64,000 nt of DNA, taken from Rheinheimera maricola. GTDB taxonomy: Bacteria; Pseudomonadota; Gammaproteobacteria; Enterobacterales; Alteromonadaceae. Within the stretch, counting starts at the first letter, position 1. Each line of letters opens with the position of its first letter. Both the position numbers and the translations under genes were made by a program. The stretch covers positions 372,001 through 436,000 of the forward strand of contig NZ_JAERPS020000004.1 of the NCBI RefSeq assembly GCF_016918075.2, given 5' to 3'. Below the pieces are notes generated by a model. That model had not been told where the DNA came from. It ran no database searches and saw only the letters and a program-made list of their open reading frames with translations. Shown piece after piece: positions 42,180-51,044 of the stretch.

Positions 42180-43853
42180 TCAGACTGCAGGGGCACATAA
42201 AAGTTCGCGGGCATTTGCCAGCGCGCTGGCGCTGATGTTTTCACCGGCCAGTAAACGGGCAATTTCACTGATACGTTCTTCATCAGTTAGCTGGCGCATA
42301 CGAGTTTCAGTGGCCTGACCGTCGGTATATTTTTCGACATACAGTTGCTGGTGGCCCAGGCTGGCCACTTGGGGCAGGTGGGTTACACAGATAATTTGTG
42401 TGGTTTCACCCAGCTGGCGTAGCAAGCGACCTACACCGGCCGCCACCGGACCACTGATACCGACGTCTACTTCGTCGAAAATCAGTGTCGGCGTGGTGAT
42501 TTTATCAGCCAGTATTACCTGTATTGCCAGGCTGATACGAGACAACTCACCACCAGATGCCACTTTATGCAAGGGCTGCAGGGGTTGGCCGGGGTTGGTC
42601 GATACCTGAAATTCAATGGTATCGATACCGTTTGCACTGGCTTGCTCTGTATTCAATTGGTTTAATACTATGGCAAATCGAGCGTTAGCCATGCTTAGTT
42701 CGTGCATGCTATGGCTTATCTTGTCGCTTAACAGCTGTGCGGCTTGTTGGCGTTGCTGGCTAAGTTGGCCGGCCTGGTTTAAGTACTGTTGTTTGGCTTG
42801 TTCAATGTCTGCAGCCAGTTGCAACAGGCGTTTATCGTTGCCGGTAAGGGCCGCCAGTTGGGCAGATAATTGTTGATGCTGTGTGGGCAGCTGTTCAAAC
42901 ACCACCTGATGTTTACGGGCTAAATTTAGCCATTGGCTAAGGCGCTCATCTACCTGGGCTAATCGCTCCGGGTCCAGCTCTACTTTATCGGCATAACGGC
43001 GCAGCTCGCGACTGGCTTCTTCGGTTTGTACTAATGCATCCTGCAGCATCTGGCTTATGTTGCTTAGCGCCGGATCAAGAGCAGACAATTGCTCTACTTG
43101 TGCCGCGGCAACCGACAGTGCCTGATAGATATTTTGCTGTTCATCATCGTATAGCATTTGCAGGCAATGCTGACTTTGGCTAAGCAGTGTATTACCGTGG
43201 CTAAGACGGCTATGTTCAGCTTCTAACTGCGGATACTCATTATCTTGTGGCGCAAAGTTGTCCAGCTCAGCGACTTGGTATTCCAACAACTGACGCTGTG
43301 CATCACGTTGTTGCTGTGACTGTTGCAGCTCACTGTATTCGCGTTGTAGCTGCTGCCAATTACGCCAGGCGCTGCGAGTTGTCTCTAGTACCGGGTTATT
43401 AGCAGCAAAGGCATCTAGCAGTTGGCGTTGATAATCGTGTTTGAGTAATTGCTGGTGCGCGTGCTGGCCATGAATGCTAAGTAGGTGCTGCCCCAGCGCT
43501 TTGAGTTGCTGCGCCGGCACCTGAACACCATTGATATAACCGCGAGAGCGGCCTTCATTACTTACCACGCGGCGCACTATACACTCGCTACCCATTGCCA
43601 GGTCTTGCTCTGTCAGCCACTGTTGCGCTGCTTTTAGCGCACTGATATCAAAGCTGGCGACAATATCGGCTTTGTCCGCACCGGGTCGCACTACACCCGC
43701 ATCGGCACGTTCACCTAAGCACAAAGACAACGCATCAATGGCGATAGATTTACCGGCGCCGGTTTCACCGGTAATAGTAGACATGCCGCTGGCCCAATCG
43801 ATTTCCAGCGCGCGTACTATGGCAAAGTTACTAATATGCAGATGACACAGCAT
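42180..43853 (-). CDS. recN: DNA repair protein RecN
   Basis: SMC-like ATPase of 557 aa with N-terminal Walker A GETGAGKS (29-36), a long Gln/Leu-rich coiled-coil middle (about 150-360) and the C-terminal signature LHKVASGGELSRISLAIQVILADK with Walker B TLIFDEVDVGISG. Role in double-strand break repair. ATG 43853 has GGAG 7 bp upstream and gives the family start MLCHLHISNFAIV. Usual neighbour of nadK and bamE; SOS control is expected but I see no convincing LexA box. Confidence 0.96.
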   Translation of the reverse strand: MLCHLHISNFAIVRALEIDWASGMSTITGETGAGKSIAIDALSLCLGERADAGVVRPGADKADIVASFDISALKAAQQWLTEQDLAMGSECIVRRVVSNEGRSRGYINGVQVPAQQLKALGQHLLSIHGQHAHQQLLKHDYQRQLLDAFAANNPVLETTRSAWRNWQQLQREYSELQQSQQQRDAQRQLLEYQVAELDNFAPQDNEYPQLEAEHSRLSHGNTLLSQSQHCLQMLYDDEQQNIYQALSVAAAQVEQLSALDPALSNISQMLQDALVQTEEASRELRRYADKVELDPERLAQVDERLSQWLNLARKHQVVFEQLPTQHQQLSAQLAALTGNDKRLLQLAADIEQAKQQYLNQAGQLSQQRQQAAQLLSDKISHSMHELSMANARFAIVLNQLNTEQASANGIDTIEFQVSTNPGQPLQPLHKVASGGELSRISLAIQVILADKITTPTLIFDEVDVGISGPVAAGVGRLLRQLGETTQIICVTHLPQVASLGHQQLYVEKYTDGQATETRMRQLTDEERISEIARLLAGENISASALANARELLCAPAV

Positions 43854-43955
43854 GCAAGACTCCAAACCTGAATAGGTTATGTTTACTGGTAAAAATAACA
43901 GTGTTTATTTATACAGTAACTTTATACAGGTATTGGCTACTTAGCAAGCAGGCCG

Positions 43956-44837
43956 TTAATAAAGTTTGCTACCCCAGCCTAACTTATTGCGCAGCACATG
44001 AAAGTAGCTGTAACCCGGCGGGTGCACCAGCCGCAGTGGCGTGGGGTGTTTGCGGATGTATATCTCATCACCCGGCATTACGGCCAGAATAACATGGCTG
44101 TCGCAACTAATTTGCAGGTGTGCGTCGTTGGTGCTGGCTACTTTCAGCCGGATTTCGCTGCTACCCGACACCACTAACGGCCGGCTGCTTAAGGTATGGG
44201 GAAACATGGGTACCAGAGTAACCGCATCCAGATCCGGCGTTAAAATGGGACCGCCACCCGATAACGAGTAAGCGGTGGAGCCGGTCGGCGTGCTGATAAT
44301 TAAGCCATCTGAGCGTTGGCTGTAAACAAATTCGTCGTTGATGTAGGCTTCAAACTCTATCATATGCGCTACTTTGTCGGCGTGTAGCACGGCTTCGTTT
44401 ACGGCACTATTGCTGCTTTTAATTAAGCCATTGCGTTGTACGCTGATTTCCAGCAAGTTACGCTTTTCTGTGACAAAGTTGCCTGCCAGCACCTCGCTTA
44501 ACGGCTGTTGAAAACTCTCTGGTGCTAAATCAGTTAGAAACCCCAGATTGCCACGGTTCACGCCCAGTACAGCAACGTCAAACCGGGCCAGTACCCTGGC
44601 GGCACCAAGCATATTGCCGTCGCCACCTACTACTATTGCCAGATCACATTTTTTGCCCAGCTCGACCAAATCCAATACTTCGACATCGGGTAGTGGCAGT
44701 GACTGGCCAACGCGCTCTTCCACATAGACCTTTAGTCCTTGCTGCTGTAAAAAGTGATACAAGGCCAGCAGGGTATTGTTTGCGCCTTGATGGTGTGGTT
44801 TTCCAATAAGGCCCACAGTGTGAAAAGCATGTGGCAT
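43956..44837 (-). CDS. nadK: NAD kinase
   Basis: 293 aa; phosphorylates NAD+ to NADP+ in the cytoplasm. It has the GGDGNML motif (71-77), [27 protein letters not shown], and the [23 protein letters not shown] block typical of PPNK. Divergent from hrcA; its 3' side faces recN. Confidence 0.97.
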   Translation of the reverse strand: MPHAFHTVGLIGKPHHQGANNTLLALYHFLQQQGLKVYVEERVGQSLPLPDVEVLDLVELGKKCDLAIVVGGDGNMLGAARVLARFDVAVLGVNRGNLGFLTDLAPESFQQPLSEVLAGNFVTEKRNLLEISVQRNGLIKSSNSAVNEAVLHADKVAHMIEFEAYINDEFVYSQRSDGLIISTPTGSTAYSLSGGGPILTPDLDAVTLVPMFPHTLSSRPLVVSGSSEIRLKVASTNDAHLQISCDSHVILAVMPGDEIYIRKHPTPLRLVHPPGYSYFHVLRNKLGWGSKLY

Positions 44838-44906
44838 AGCAGTTTCCTTTCAAAACGTTAAGGCAGTATAGCGGTAGCGCGCGCAAGACACTAGCTGTGC
44901 ATTTTG

Positions 44907-44932
44907 CTTGAATTGCACACTAATGCCCCCAT
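44907..44932 (+). promoter_or_regulatory. sigma-32 heat-shock promoter of hrcA-grpE
   Basis: CTTGAA, 14 bp, CCCCAT (then AT) matches the sigma-32 consensus almost perfectly, 33 bp before the hrcA start. There is no CIRCE inverted repeat (TTAGCACTC...GAGTGCTAA) in the gap. Confidence 0.85.
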
Positions 44933-44964
44933 ATCAAACCACAATAATAAATTGAGTATGGCGT

Positions 44965-45996
44965 ATGACATTAACCCTGAGCCGGCCCGAGCTGATATTG
45001 AAGTTGATCGTAGAGCAGTATCTGCTGGACGGGCAACCGGTATCCTCTAAGCTACTGGCCGATAATGCTCAGTTGGCAGTAAGCTCAGCCACGGTGCGCA
45101 ATACCATGATGGCGCTGGAGCAGCAGGGGCTCATTCGTTCGCCGCATACTTCTGCCGGGCGCATTCCGACCACGGCTGGCATACGGTTGTTTATCGACAA
45201 AATGCTACAGCTGCAGCCATTAACCGGCTTTTGGCAGAATGAGCTGCAACGTAAGTTAACGCCTCAGCTGCCGGTGTCGCTGTTATGTCAGCAAGCAGGG
45301 CAGTTGCTAACTAACCTTACCGGCTTTGTTGCTATTGTCAGCGCGCCTAAAGCTGATGGCCGTATTGTGCGGCAAATTGACTTGGTGCGTCTGGCCAGTG
45401 ATCGATTGTTGCTGGTGGTAATTGATGAAGACGGTGATATTTTGCACCGGGTATTGCATTGTGAAACGGCGATTGATGGTAGTACGCTAAGTAAAGTATT
45501 GTGCCTGTTAAATGCGGCTTTGGGCGGCGGCGGGCAGTGGCAGGATGGTATTGAGCGGCTGGCAGGCGTGATACGTGGTGAAGCAGGTTTATGTCAGCAA
45601 CTGCTGCAAAAGGTGTTGGGGCAAATTAGTTTAGATGAACTGCAGCAACACCAACCATTAATATACGGCCAGCATCAACTGCTGCTGACACCGGAGTATC
45701 AACAAAACCCGGCCCTGCAACAGGTGATGCAGATGTTGGAGCAACCCGAAGGGCTGTTGCGGTTGTTGCACACCGTTACGCTGGACGACCAGCCTAAATT
45801 GTTGCTGGGTAAAGAGTCTGGTTTTGTAGAATTGGCCAACGTTAGTGTAATAGTGCAGCGTTATCAATTGCAGCCAAAACGCTTTATTGCCCTGCTAGGG
45901 CCGCGGCGGATGAACTACGCCAGATTAATTCCGTTAGTGGAGGCGTGCGCACGACAATTAAATTTAAACTTGAATCGGCGCCAAGCATCCCCATAA
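44965..45996 (+). CDS. hrcA: heat-inducible transcription repressor HrcA
   Basis: 343 aa with a winged-helix N-terminus ELILKLIVEQYLLDGQPVSSKLLADNAQLAVSSATVRNTMMALEQQGLIRSPHTSAGRIPTTAGIRLFIDKML and a C-terminal HrcA domain. HrcA represses groESL/dnaK from CIRCE sites. It is the first gene of a unit with grpE, unlike many enteric bacteria that lack hrcA. The upstream sigma-32 promoter shows dual positive and negative heat-shock control. Confidence 0.95.
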   Translation: MTLTLSRPELILKLIVEQYLLDGQPVSSKLLADNAQLAVSSATVRNTMMALEQQGLIRSPHTSAGRIPTTAGIRLFIDKMLQLQPLTGFWQNELQRKLTPQLPVSLLCQQAGQLLTNLTGFVAIVSAPKADGRIVRQIDLVRLASDRLLLVVIDEDGDILHRVLHCETAIDGSTLSKVLCLLNAALGGGGQWQDGIERLAGVIRGEAGLCQQLLQKVLGQISLDELQQHQPLIYGQHQLLLTPEYQQNPALQQVMQMLEQPEGLLRLLHTVTLDDQPKLLLGKESGFVELANVSVIVQRYQLQPKRFIALLGPRRMNYARLIPLVEACARQLNLNLNRRQASP

Positions 45997-46026
45997 TACA
46001 CCTAGTTAATTTTGGAGTAGTAACGC

Positions 46027-46599
46027 ATGACTGAGCAACAACAGCCAAACGACAACAGCACTGAGCAACCTCAGCAACAAAATGAGCACGCCGATACCGT
46101 AGAATTGTCGGGTGAGCAGGCCATTATCGCTAAACTGGAAGCGGAATTAGCCGCGGCAAAAAGCCAGGTTGCAGAGCAACAAGATATGATGTTGCGCATT
46201 AAAGCTGAATCAGAAAATGTACGCCGCCGCGCCAGTATGGACGTGGAAAAAGCGCATAAATTTGCCCTGGAAAAATTTGCCGGTGATCTATTGCCGGTAG
46301 TCGACAATCTGGAGCGGGCATTGGGTTTTATTGACCGTGAAGATGAAGCGCTAAAAGGTATTATTGAAGGGGTTGAGCTGACACTAAAAAGTTTCCTCGA
46401 TACCGTGGCAAAATTTGGTGTTAACCAGGTAGACCCTCAAGGCCAGCCATTTAACCCAGAGTTGCATCAAGCCATGAGTATACAGCCCTCTGCTGACGTA
46501 GCGCCGAACACCGTTACCTTCGTAATGCAAAAAGGTTACGAGTTAAACGGCCGCTTATTGCGCCCAGCCATGGTAGGTGTGTCTAAAGCACCGGACTAA
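46027..46599 (+). CDS. grpE: nucleotide exchange factor GrpE
   Basis: 190 aa with an acidic/Gln-rich N-terminus, a long coiled coil (about 30-95, [41 protein letters not shown]) and a beta-sheet C-domain ending [45 protein letters not shown]. It releases ADP from DnaK. Starts 30 bp after hrcA; dnaK is not in the window. Confidence 0.97.
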   Translation: MTEQQQPNDNSTEQPQQQNEHADTVELSGEQAIIAKLEAELAAAKSQVAEQQDMMLRIKAESENVRRRASMDVEKAHKFALEKFAGDLLPVVDNLERALGFIDREDEALKGIIEGVELTLKSFLDTVAKFGVNQVDPQGQPFNPELHQAMSIQPSADVAPNTVTFVMQKGYELNGRLLRPAMVGVSKAPD

Positions 46600-46621
46600 G
46601 CTTTACCCTTCGACTACAGAG

Positions 46622-46647
46622 AAAGCCGGCTTTACGCCGGTTTTTTT
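46622..46647 (+). terminator. terminator of hrcA-grpE
   Basis: AAAGCCGGC-TTTAC-GCCGGTTTTTTT, 23 bp after grpE, abutting the convergent acetylesterase gene. Confidence 0.85.
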
Positions 46648-47398
46648 ACAATAGCTCGCGGTAGATATAAGCGGTAAGTGGATGTTGCTGCTTTTTTAGC
46701 CCCTGCACAAAAAGCTGGGCAATTCTGCTGGCACCCTGCAATGTCAGGTGGGTGTTGTCCACCTTGCCGTCGGGAAACTTCTGATAAAGCCCGGCGGGTA
46801 CCTGAATAAAATATGGCTGGCTGCCGTCTTGGCCCTGCTGCTGCCAAAAATCACAGCTGAGCTGCTGCAAGTCGAAGAAGCTGACGTTGGTCTCTTTGGC
46901 CACGTCGTAGGCGGCGTTAGCGTAGTCGGCCAGATCACGTGTTAAGCTGCCATCTGCAGCGAAGTTGCGCCGGCAAATCGAGCTGGCCAGCATTGGCGTG
47001 GCGCCACGCTCACGCACATCGGTGATAAATTGTTTTAAAAACCTTTGATAGTCACTGTCAAAGGCGGCATAGCGCGCCGGATCGGATTGTTTCGAGTCGT
47101 TATGGCCAAACTGGATCAGTACATAATCGCCCTTGCCAAGCTCACTTAACAGCAACTGCCAGCGGCCTTCGTCGAGAAAACGCCGGGTGCTGCGACCATT
47201 GGCGGCATGGTTTACGACTGTAAGTTGTGGCAATAAAAACTGCGGCAACAGCTGGCCCCAGCCGCGTTCAGGGTAGGCCAGGTTGGCTTTGTCAGACATA
47301 GTGGAGTCGCCTACCAGATGTAACTTTAGCGGCTTTAGCTCATCAGCCTGAGCTTGAGTAAAGGCTAGGCAAAAAAATAGCGAGACCAAAAGCTTCAT
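46646..47398 (-). CDS. rhamnogalacturonan acetylesterase-like SGNH hydrolase (CE12)
   Basis: 250 aa with a signal peptide (cleavage near QAQADE, residue 18). SGNH blocks: block I VGDSTMSD (Ser 32), block II NHAANGRST, block III IQFGHNDSKQSD, and the catalytic Asp/His in DNTHLTLQGA. It removes acetyl groups from rhamnogalacturonan or pectin in the periplasm. It overlaps the pectinesterase gene by 4 bp as the last gene of the pectin minus-strand operon. Confidence 0.9.
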   Translation of the reverse strand: MKLLVSLFFCLAFTQAQADELKPLKLHLVGDSTMSDKANLAYPERGWGQLLPQFLLPQLTVVNHAANGRSTRRFLDEGRWQLLLSELGKGDYVLIQFGHNDSKQSDPARYAAFDSDYQRFLKQFITDVRERGATPMLASSICRRNFAADGSLTRDLADYANAAYDVAKETNVSFFDLQQLSCDFWQQQGQDGSQPYFIQVPAGLYQKFPDGKVDNTHLTLQGASRIAQLFVQGLKKQQHPLTAYIYRELL

Positions 47399-48396
47399 TG
47401 ATTTTCCTCATTTAGTTTCAGCAGGGTTTTTAGTTGCAGCTGCGGATCCCAGCGGCCGGCAAAGATCCACTTGGCAGTGATCTGCTCTGCTGTTACACCA
47501 ACAGGCAAGTGAGTTTGCAGCCATGGATAAATAACCTGCTTATTATCTGTATGGCTAAAGTAATAGCGATCGCCCCACAAATTGGCGCGGTCGCGCTGTG
47601 GTTCTATCGGGTAGGTGTGGCGGAATATCGGCTTGTCGGCCATATTACCGCTGTACTGGTTATTGATCAGGAAAAACTGCGCGTCGTAGTGGCGCCGGCC
47701 CAGCATAAAGCCCGGCACGCCGTCAAAGTGCGAGTCGCGCACCACCATTTTTTGCTGCTCTTTTAACTCACCGTCATGCCACAAAGTAGCGTAGGTCTTT
47801 TTATTCATAAAGGTCGAGTTACTGAAAAACGCCCAACCGCGCGGGCACACCATATCGGTATGGCCTTCAAAGTAGCAGTTATCGTGGTAATACATGCCGT
47901 CGGTTTTATTCCACAGGCTTAGGGTATCGGCCCCGCCGGCAATAATACGGCAATTGGCGGTGATAATACGCGTGGCTTGCTCAAAGCCGCGCACGGCGAA
48001 TTGATGTTCGTTATCACCGGTCAGTTCGCCATAGCTGTTTACAATGCTGATATTCAGCAGTGCTATATCACTGGCGCGGATATTCACCACTGCAGCACCC
48101 CAATCACTGGGGTGCTGTTTTAGCCAGTTAGTGCGCAGTTCGGCCTCGCGAATTTCGGTGTTGTCAGCCCCTGCGCCAATCAGCGCGACTTTATTGCGGG
48201 TCAGATAAATCTTCTCGGCATAGACACCCGGGCCAATCTGGATAATAGCCTGCTTATCGTTATCCGGCAGGCTGTTAATCGCTTGCTGAATACTGCGAAA
48301 CGGCGCACCGCCGCTTTGTGCTACCTTGAGTGTGATCACGTCACTGACGCACACTGGAGACAGCAGAATAGCGAGCAGGTAAATAAACTGTTTCAT
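47395..48396 (-). CDS. CE8-type pectinesterase
   Basis: 333 aa with a signal peptide and a right-handed beta-helix: FRSIQQAINSLPDNDKQAIIQIGPGVYAEKIYLTRNKVALIGAG at the start, characteristic of pectin methylesterases. It would de-methylate pectin oligomers in the periplasm. The usual GxVDFIFG catalytic block reads EGHTDMVCPRGWAFF here, so the active-site region is divergent and the exact activity is less certain. It lies between the GH105 fusion and the acetylesterase gene. Confidence 0.85.
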   Translation of the reverse strand: MKQFIYLLAILLSPVCVSDVITLKVAQSGGAPFRSIQQAINSLPDNDKQAIIQIGPGVYAEKIYLTRNKVALIGAGADNTEIREAELRTNWLKQHPSDWGAAVVNIRASDIALLNISIVNSYGELTGDNEHQFAVRGFEQATRIITANCRIIAGGADTLSLWNKTDGMYYHDNCYFEGHTDMVCPRGWAFFSNSTFMNKKTYATLWHDGELKEQQKMVVRDSHFDGVPGFMLGRRHYDAQFFLINNQYSGNMADKPIFRHTYPIEPQRDRANLWGDRYYFSHTDNKQVIYPWLQTHLPVGVTAEQITAKWIFAGRWDPQLQLKTLLKLNEENQ

Positions 48397-48450
48397 TGGG
48401 TACCTAAAAAAATGGCCAGCTACTGCCGGCCTAATACACAGGAAGAAAAC

Positions 48451-50919
48451 TTAGTTAGTAGTAAGCAGTTTTGCCATTTGCACTCCGGCCATAATAAAGG
48501 GGCCGTTGGCTTTAGCGTCGTTACGAAACACCGGCTCGCTCATATAGTATTCATAGCTGCCGTCGCGGCCAAAACCTAAACCGGCTACCTGGCAGGTATT
48601 CACTAAGCTAATGCTGTTATCCGGATGCAGCAGAATAAATTCATCTATCAGGCCCTTATAGGCTTTTACTGCGGTAGCTTTATAGCTGGCATCCAAATAA
48701 CCGTTATTTACGCCTTTAGCAAAAAAGTAAGTAAACATGCTGCTGGCTGACGACTCTAAATAATTACCCGGGGCGTCAGGTTTATCCAAAATTTGATACC
48801 AGGTACCGGTTTGCGCATCCTGCACCTTTACCAGTGCATCGGCCAGCTCAGCTGCCATATCCAGTAACGGCTGACGCAATTCGGTTTGCTGTTGTGGGAT
48901 AATTTCCAGCACATCTACCAGTGCCATCGCCAACCAGCCTAAGCCGCGGCCCCAGAACTGACTTGCCAGGCCGCTGTCTTTATCTGCCCAATCTTGCTCA
49001 CGGGCTTCGTCCCAAGCGTGATAATACAGGCCGGTGTTGGGATCGCGCAGTTTGGCGCGGCTGATGGTAAATTCTTTTACCACTTCATCAAAGGCATGGC
49101 CTTGCTCAAAGGCTTTACTGTAATTGGCCAGAAACGGCATGCCCATATAAACGCCGTCTAACCACAGCTGATGCGGGTATATTTTTTTATGCCAGAAGGC
49201 GCCCTCACTGGTACGCGGGTGCTCAGTCAGCTGTTTACGCAGTAAATCCAATGCCTGCTTGTAGTGAGGTTTGGGGTCACGCTGATATTCGCGCAACAGC
49301 ATATTGCCGCTGTTTAAACTATCGATATTGTAGTTGCTGATTTTGTAGGTGCGGATATCGCCCTCCGGGGTAATAAAGGAGTCGATAACATCGCTCAGCA
49401 CCTGCTGCCACTGTGGGTTTGGCCGTAATTTAAGCAAGTCATCATAGGCTTGCAGCTGCAGGCCGGTGGTGTATTCCCACTTGCTGGGGCGCTGGCGCTC
49501 AAAATCCCAACCGCCATAGGCATAAAACGGCGTTTGTCGGGTCATTTCGCTGGCGGCCAGGCGTTCACTCCAATCCAGTGCAGCTTTTGCTGTCAGCTCG
49601 CCGGTTTTTTGCTGTTGTGATAACGCGGTTTTAAGCGTTAGCCTGGGCGTCAGCGTCAGTTTTTCCACTTGCTGCTCAAGATAAGCAACAAATTCAGCTT
49701 CGGTTGTAATGCCGCCCGGTTCACCGTGCCAGGCCGAGAGAAAATAATATTCCAATTCTGTGCCAGACGGCTGCATAACTGCAACATGGCTGTTGTCATC
49801 GCCAGTTAGCTGCTTATTGGTGCCGCGTTTAAACAATAGCGCCATGCCGAGCTTGTCGTTACCGCCGGTCAGGGTTTGTTCGCCCCAGGTGGCTAAATAC
49901 GTCCAGCTGTGGCCAGGAATATCCAGCTTGCCCTGTAACAGTTTGGTATTAGGTAACTTAACCAGACCAATAGCGAAGTTATCTAGTGCTTCGCTGCTGG
50001 CTAAGCGGGTATGTACTAAACGGCTGCCAGCGGTCATCGACAGATTAGCGGTTAATTGCGTGGTTTTGCCGGCAATTTGCCAATCTTTATACTGAATTTG
50101 CAATGCAGAATACAACGCGCCGTTTTCAATCACTTTAGCGGTATGGCCGCTGAGTTTGGATACCAGCTGTACTTTTTCGCCATCCCAATAGCCAAAACCA
50201 CCGGCACCCAGCGATTTACCAACTTTAAGTAAATCCATGCCCCAGTCGGCCATTTCATGGTACGACTTATAACCATCCAGCCCGACCTGATGCAATACCG
50301 GCTTGCCGGTTTTATTACCAAATACATCAAAGCCGTTGCGCCAATCCAGATAAATACGGTAACCAACTTTATCAGATTCTATGCCCGGACCTTCATAACG
50401 GATCCATTCGGAATGGTCGGTATACTGCGGTGGTGGGGTCAGTTCAGTCACGTTTTGAAACTCGCCACCAATATATTTACTATCCTGCCACTGGCCGCCG
50501 GTTTTATGCGAGATTTCAGCCTGGGTACGTTTGGCCAGCTGTTGCGCATTAAACCGCGCGCTATCATTTATAATCTGTAACTGCTGCGTGGCTGCAGCAG
50601 CCAAATCAAACTGTAATAATAAACTATCTTTGGCACCATCTCCGTTGTGGTCTATCAGATGTGATGGCACGGTATTGTTACCCTCCACGGCTACCAGCGC
50701 GTTTGCCTGGTCTGCTGTTACGCCAAGATCACTAAAGGGTAACAGCAGCGTTTGCTCGTTACGCGCAAAGGCAGAGGGATTAGCGACACTTAGGCTGGCA
50801 ATGTAGTTGTCGCTAGTGGCTGCCTGAGGTGCTTCAGCCTCAGGTTGTGGCGAGCAGGCGCTGACAACAGCGGCTATGCTCAGGCTTAACACGGTCTTGC
50901 CAAAAAGGATACGGGCCAT
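48451..50919 (-). CDS. DUF4861-GH105 fusion lipoprotein (unsaturated rhamnogalacturonyl hydrolase)
   Basis: 822 aa with lipobox VVSACSP (Cys 22). The N-terminal DUF4861 domain covers about 40-430 (RYEGPGIESDKVGYRIYLDWRNGFDVFGNKTGKPVLHQVG). The C-terminal GH88/GH105 (alpha/alpha)6-barrel covers about 445-820 with EYTTGLQLQAY, HQLWLDGVYMGMPF, GLYYHAWDE and SQFWGRGLGWLAMALVDVLE. The barrel would release unsaturated galacturonyl residues from rhamnogalacturonan or pectin fragments. The two domains are often separate genes next to each other. First gene of the three-gene minus-strand pectin operon. Confidence 0.88.
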   Translation of the reverse strand: MARILFGKTVLSLSIAAVVSACSPQPEAEAPQAATSDNYIASLSVANPSAFARNEQTLLLPFSDLGVTADQANALVAVEGNNTVPSHLIDHNGDGAKDSLLLQFDLAAAATQQLQIINDSARFNAQQLAKRTQAEISHKTGGQWQDSKYIGGEFQNVTELTPPPQYTDHSEWIRYEGPGIESDKVGYRIYLDWRNGFDVFGNKTGKPVLHQVGLDGYKSYHEMADWGMDLLKVGKSLGAGGFGYWDGEKVQLVSKLSGHTAKVIENGALYSALQIQYKDWQIAGKTTQLTANLSMTAGSRLVHTRLASSEALDNFAIGLVKLPNTKLLQGKLDIPGHSWTYLATWGEQTLTGGNDKLGMALLFKRGTNKQLTGDDNSHVAVMQPSGTELEYYFLSAWHGEPGGITTEAEFVAYLEQQVEKLTLTPRLTLKTALSQQQKTGELTAKAALDWSERLAASEMTRQTPFYAYGGWDFERQRPSKWEYTTGLQLQAYDDLLKLRPNPQWQQVLSDVIDSFITPEGDIRTYKISNYNIDSLNSGNMLLREYQRDPKPHYKQALDLLRKQLTEHPRTSEGAFWHKKIYPHQLWLDGVYMGMPFLANYSKAFEQGHAFDEVVKEFTISRAKLRDPNTGLYYHAWDEAREQDWADKDSGLASQFWGRGLGWLAMALVDVLEIIPQQQTELRQPLLDMAAELADALVKVQDAQTGTWYQILDKPDAPGNYLESSASSMFTYFFAKGVNNGYLDASYKATAVKAYKGLIDEFILLHPDNSISLVNTCQVAGLGFGRDGSYEYYMSEPVFRNDAKANGPFIMAGVQMAKLLTTN

Positions 50920-51000
50920 AAAATACCTGTTATTACAGTTCGTAGCTCCATGCTACATAAAACGGGCCTTCCGTGGCTCTGCGTTTTGCTGGAAAAATAA

Positions 51001-51026
51001 CACCGCTATGCCAGAGCATAGCGGTG
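51001..51026 (-). terminator. terminator of the TonB-receptor gene
   Basis: CACCGCTATGC-CAGA-GCATAGCGGTG is a perfect 11-bp stem. On the minus strand TTATTTTTCC follows, 18 bp after the receptor stop. Confidence 0.8.
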
Positions 51027-51044
51027 GCTTAATCATCACTTAGA

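Noticed and set aside
42113-42283. Upstream extension of bamE
   Set aside because: It reads through the 3' end of recN; the lipoprotein signal starts at 42112.
44838-44964. CIRCE operator before hrcA
   Set aside because: No TTAGCACTC-N9-GAGTGCTAA inverted repeat is visible; only the sigma-32 promoter can be supported.
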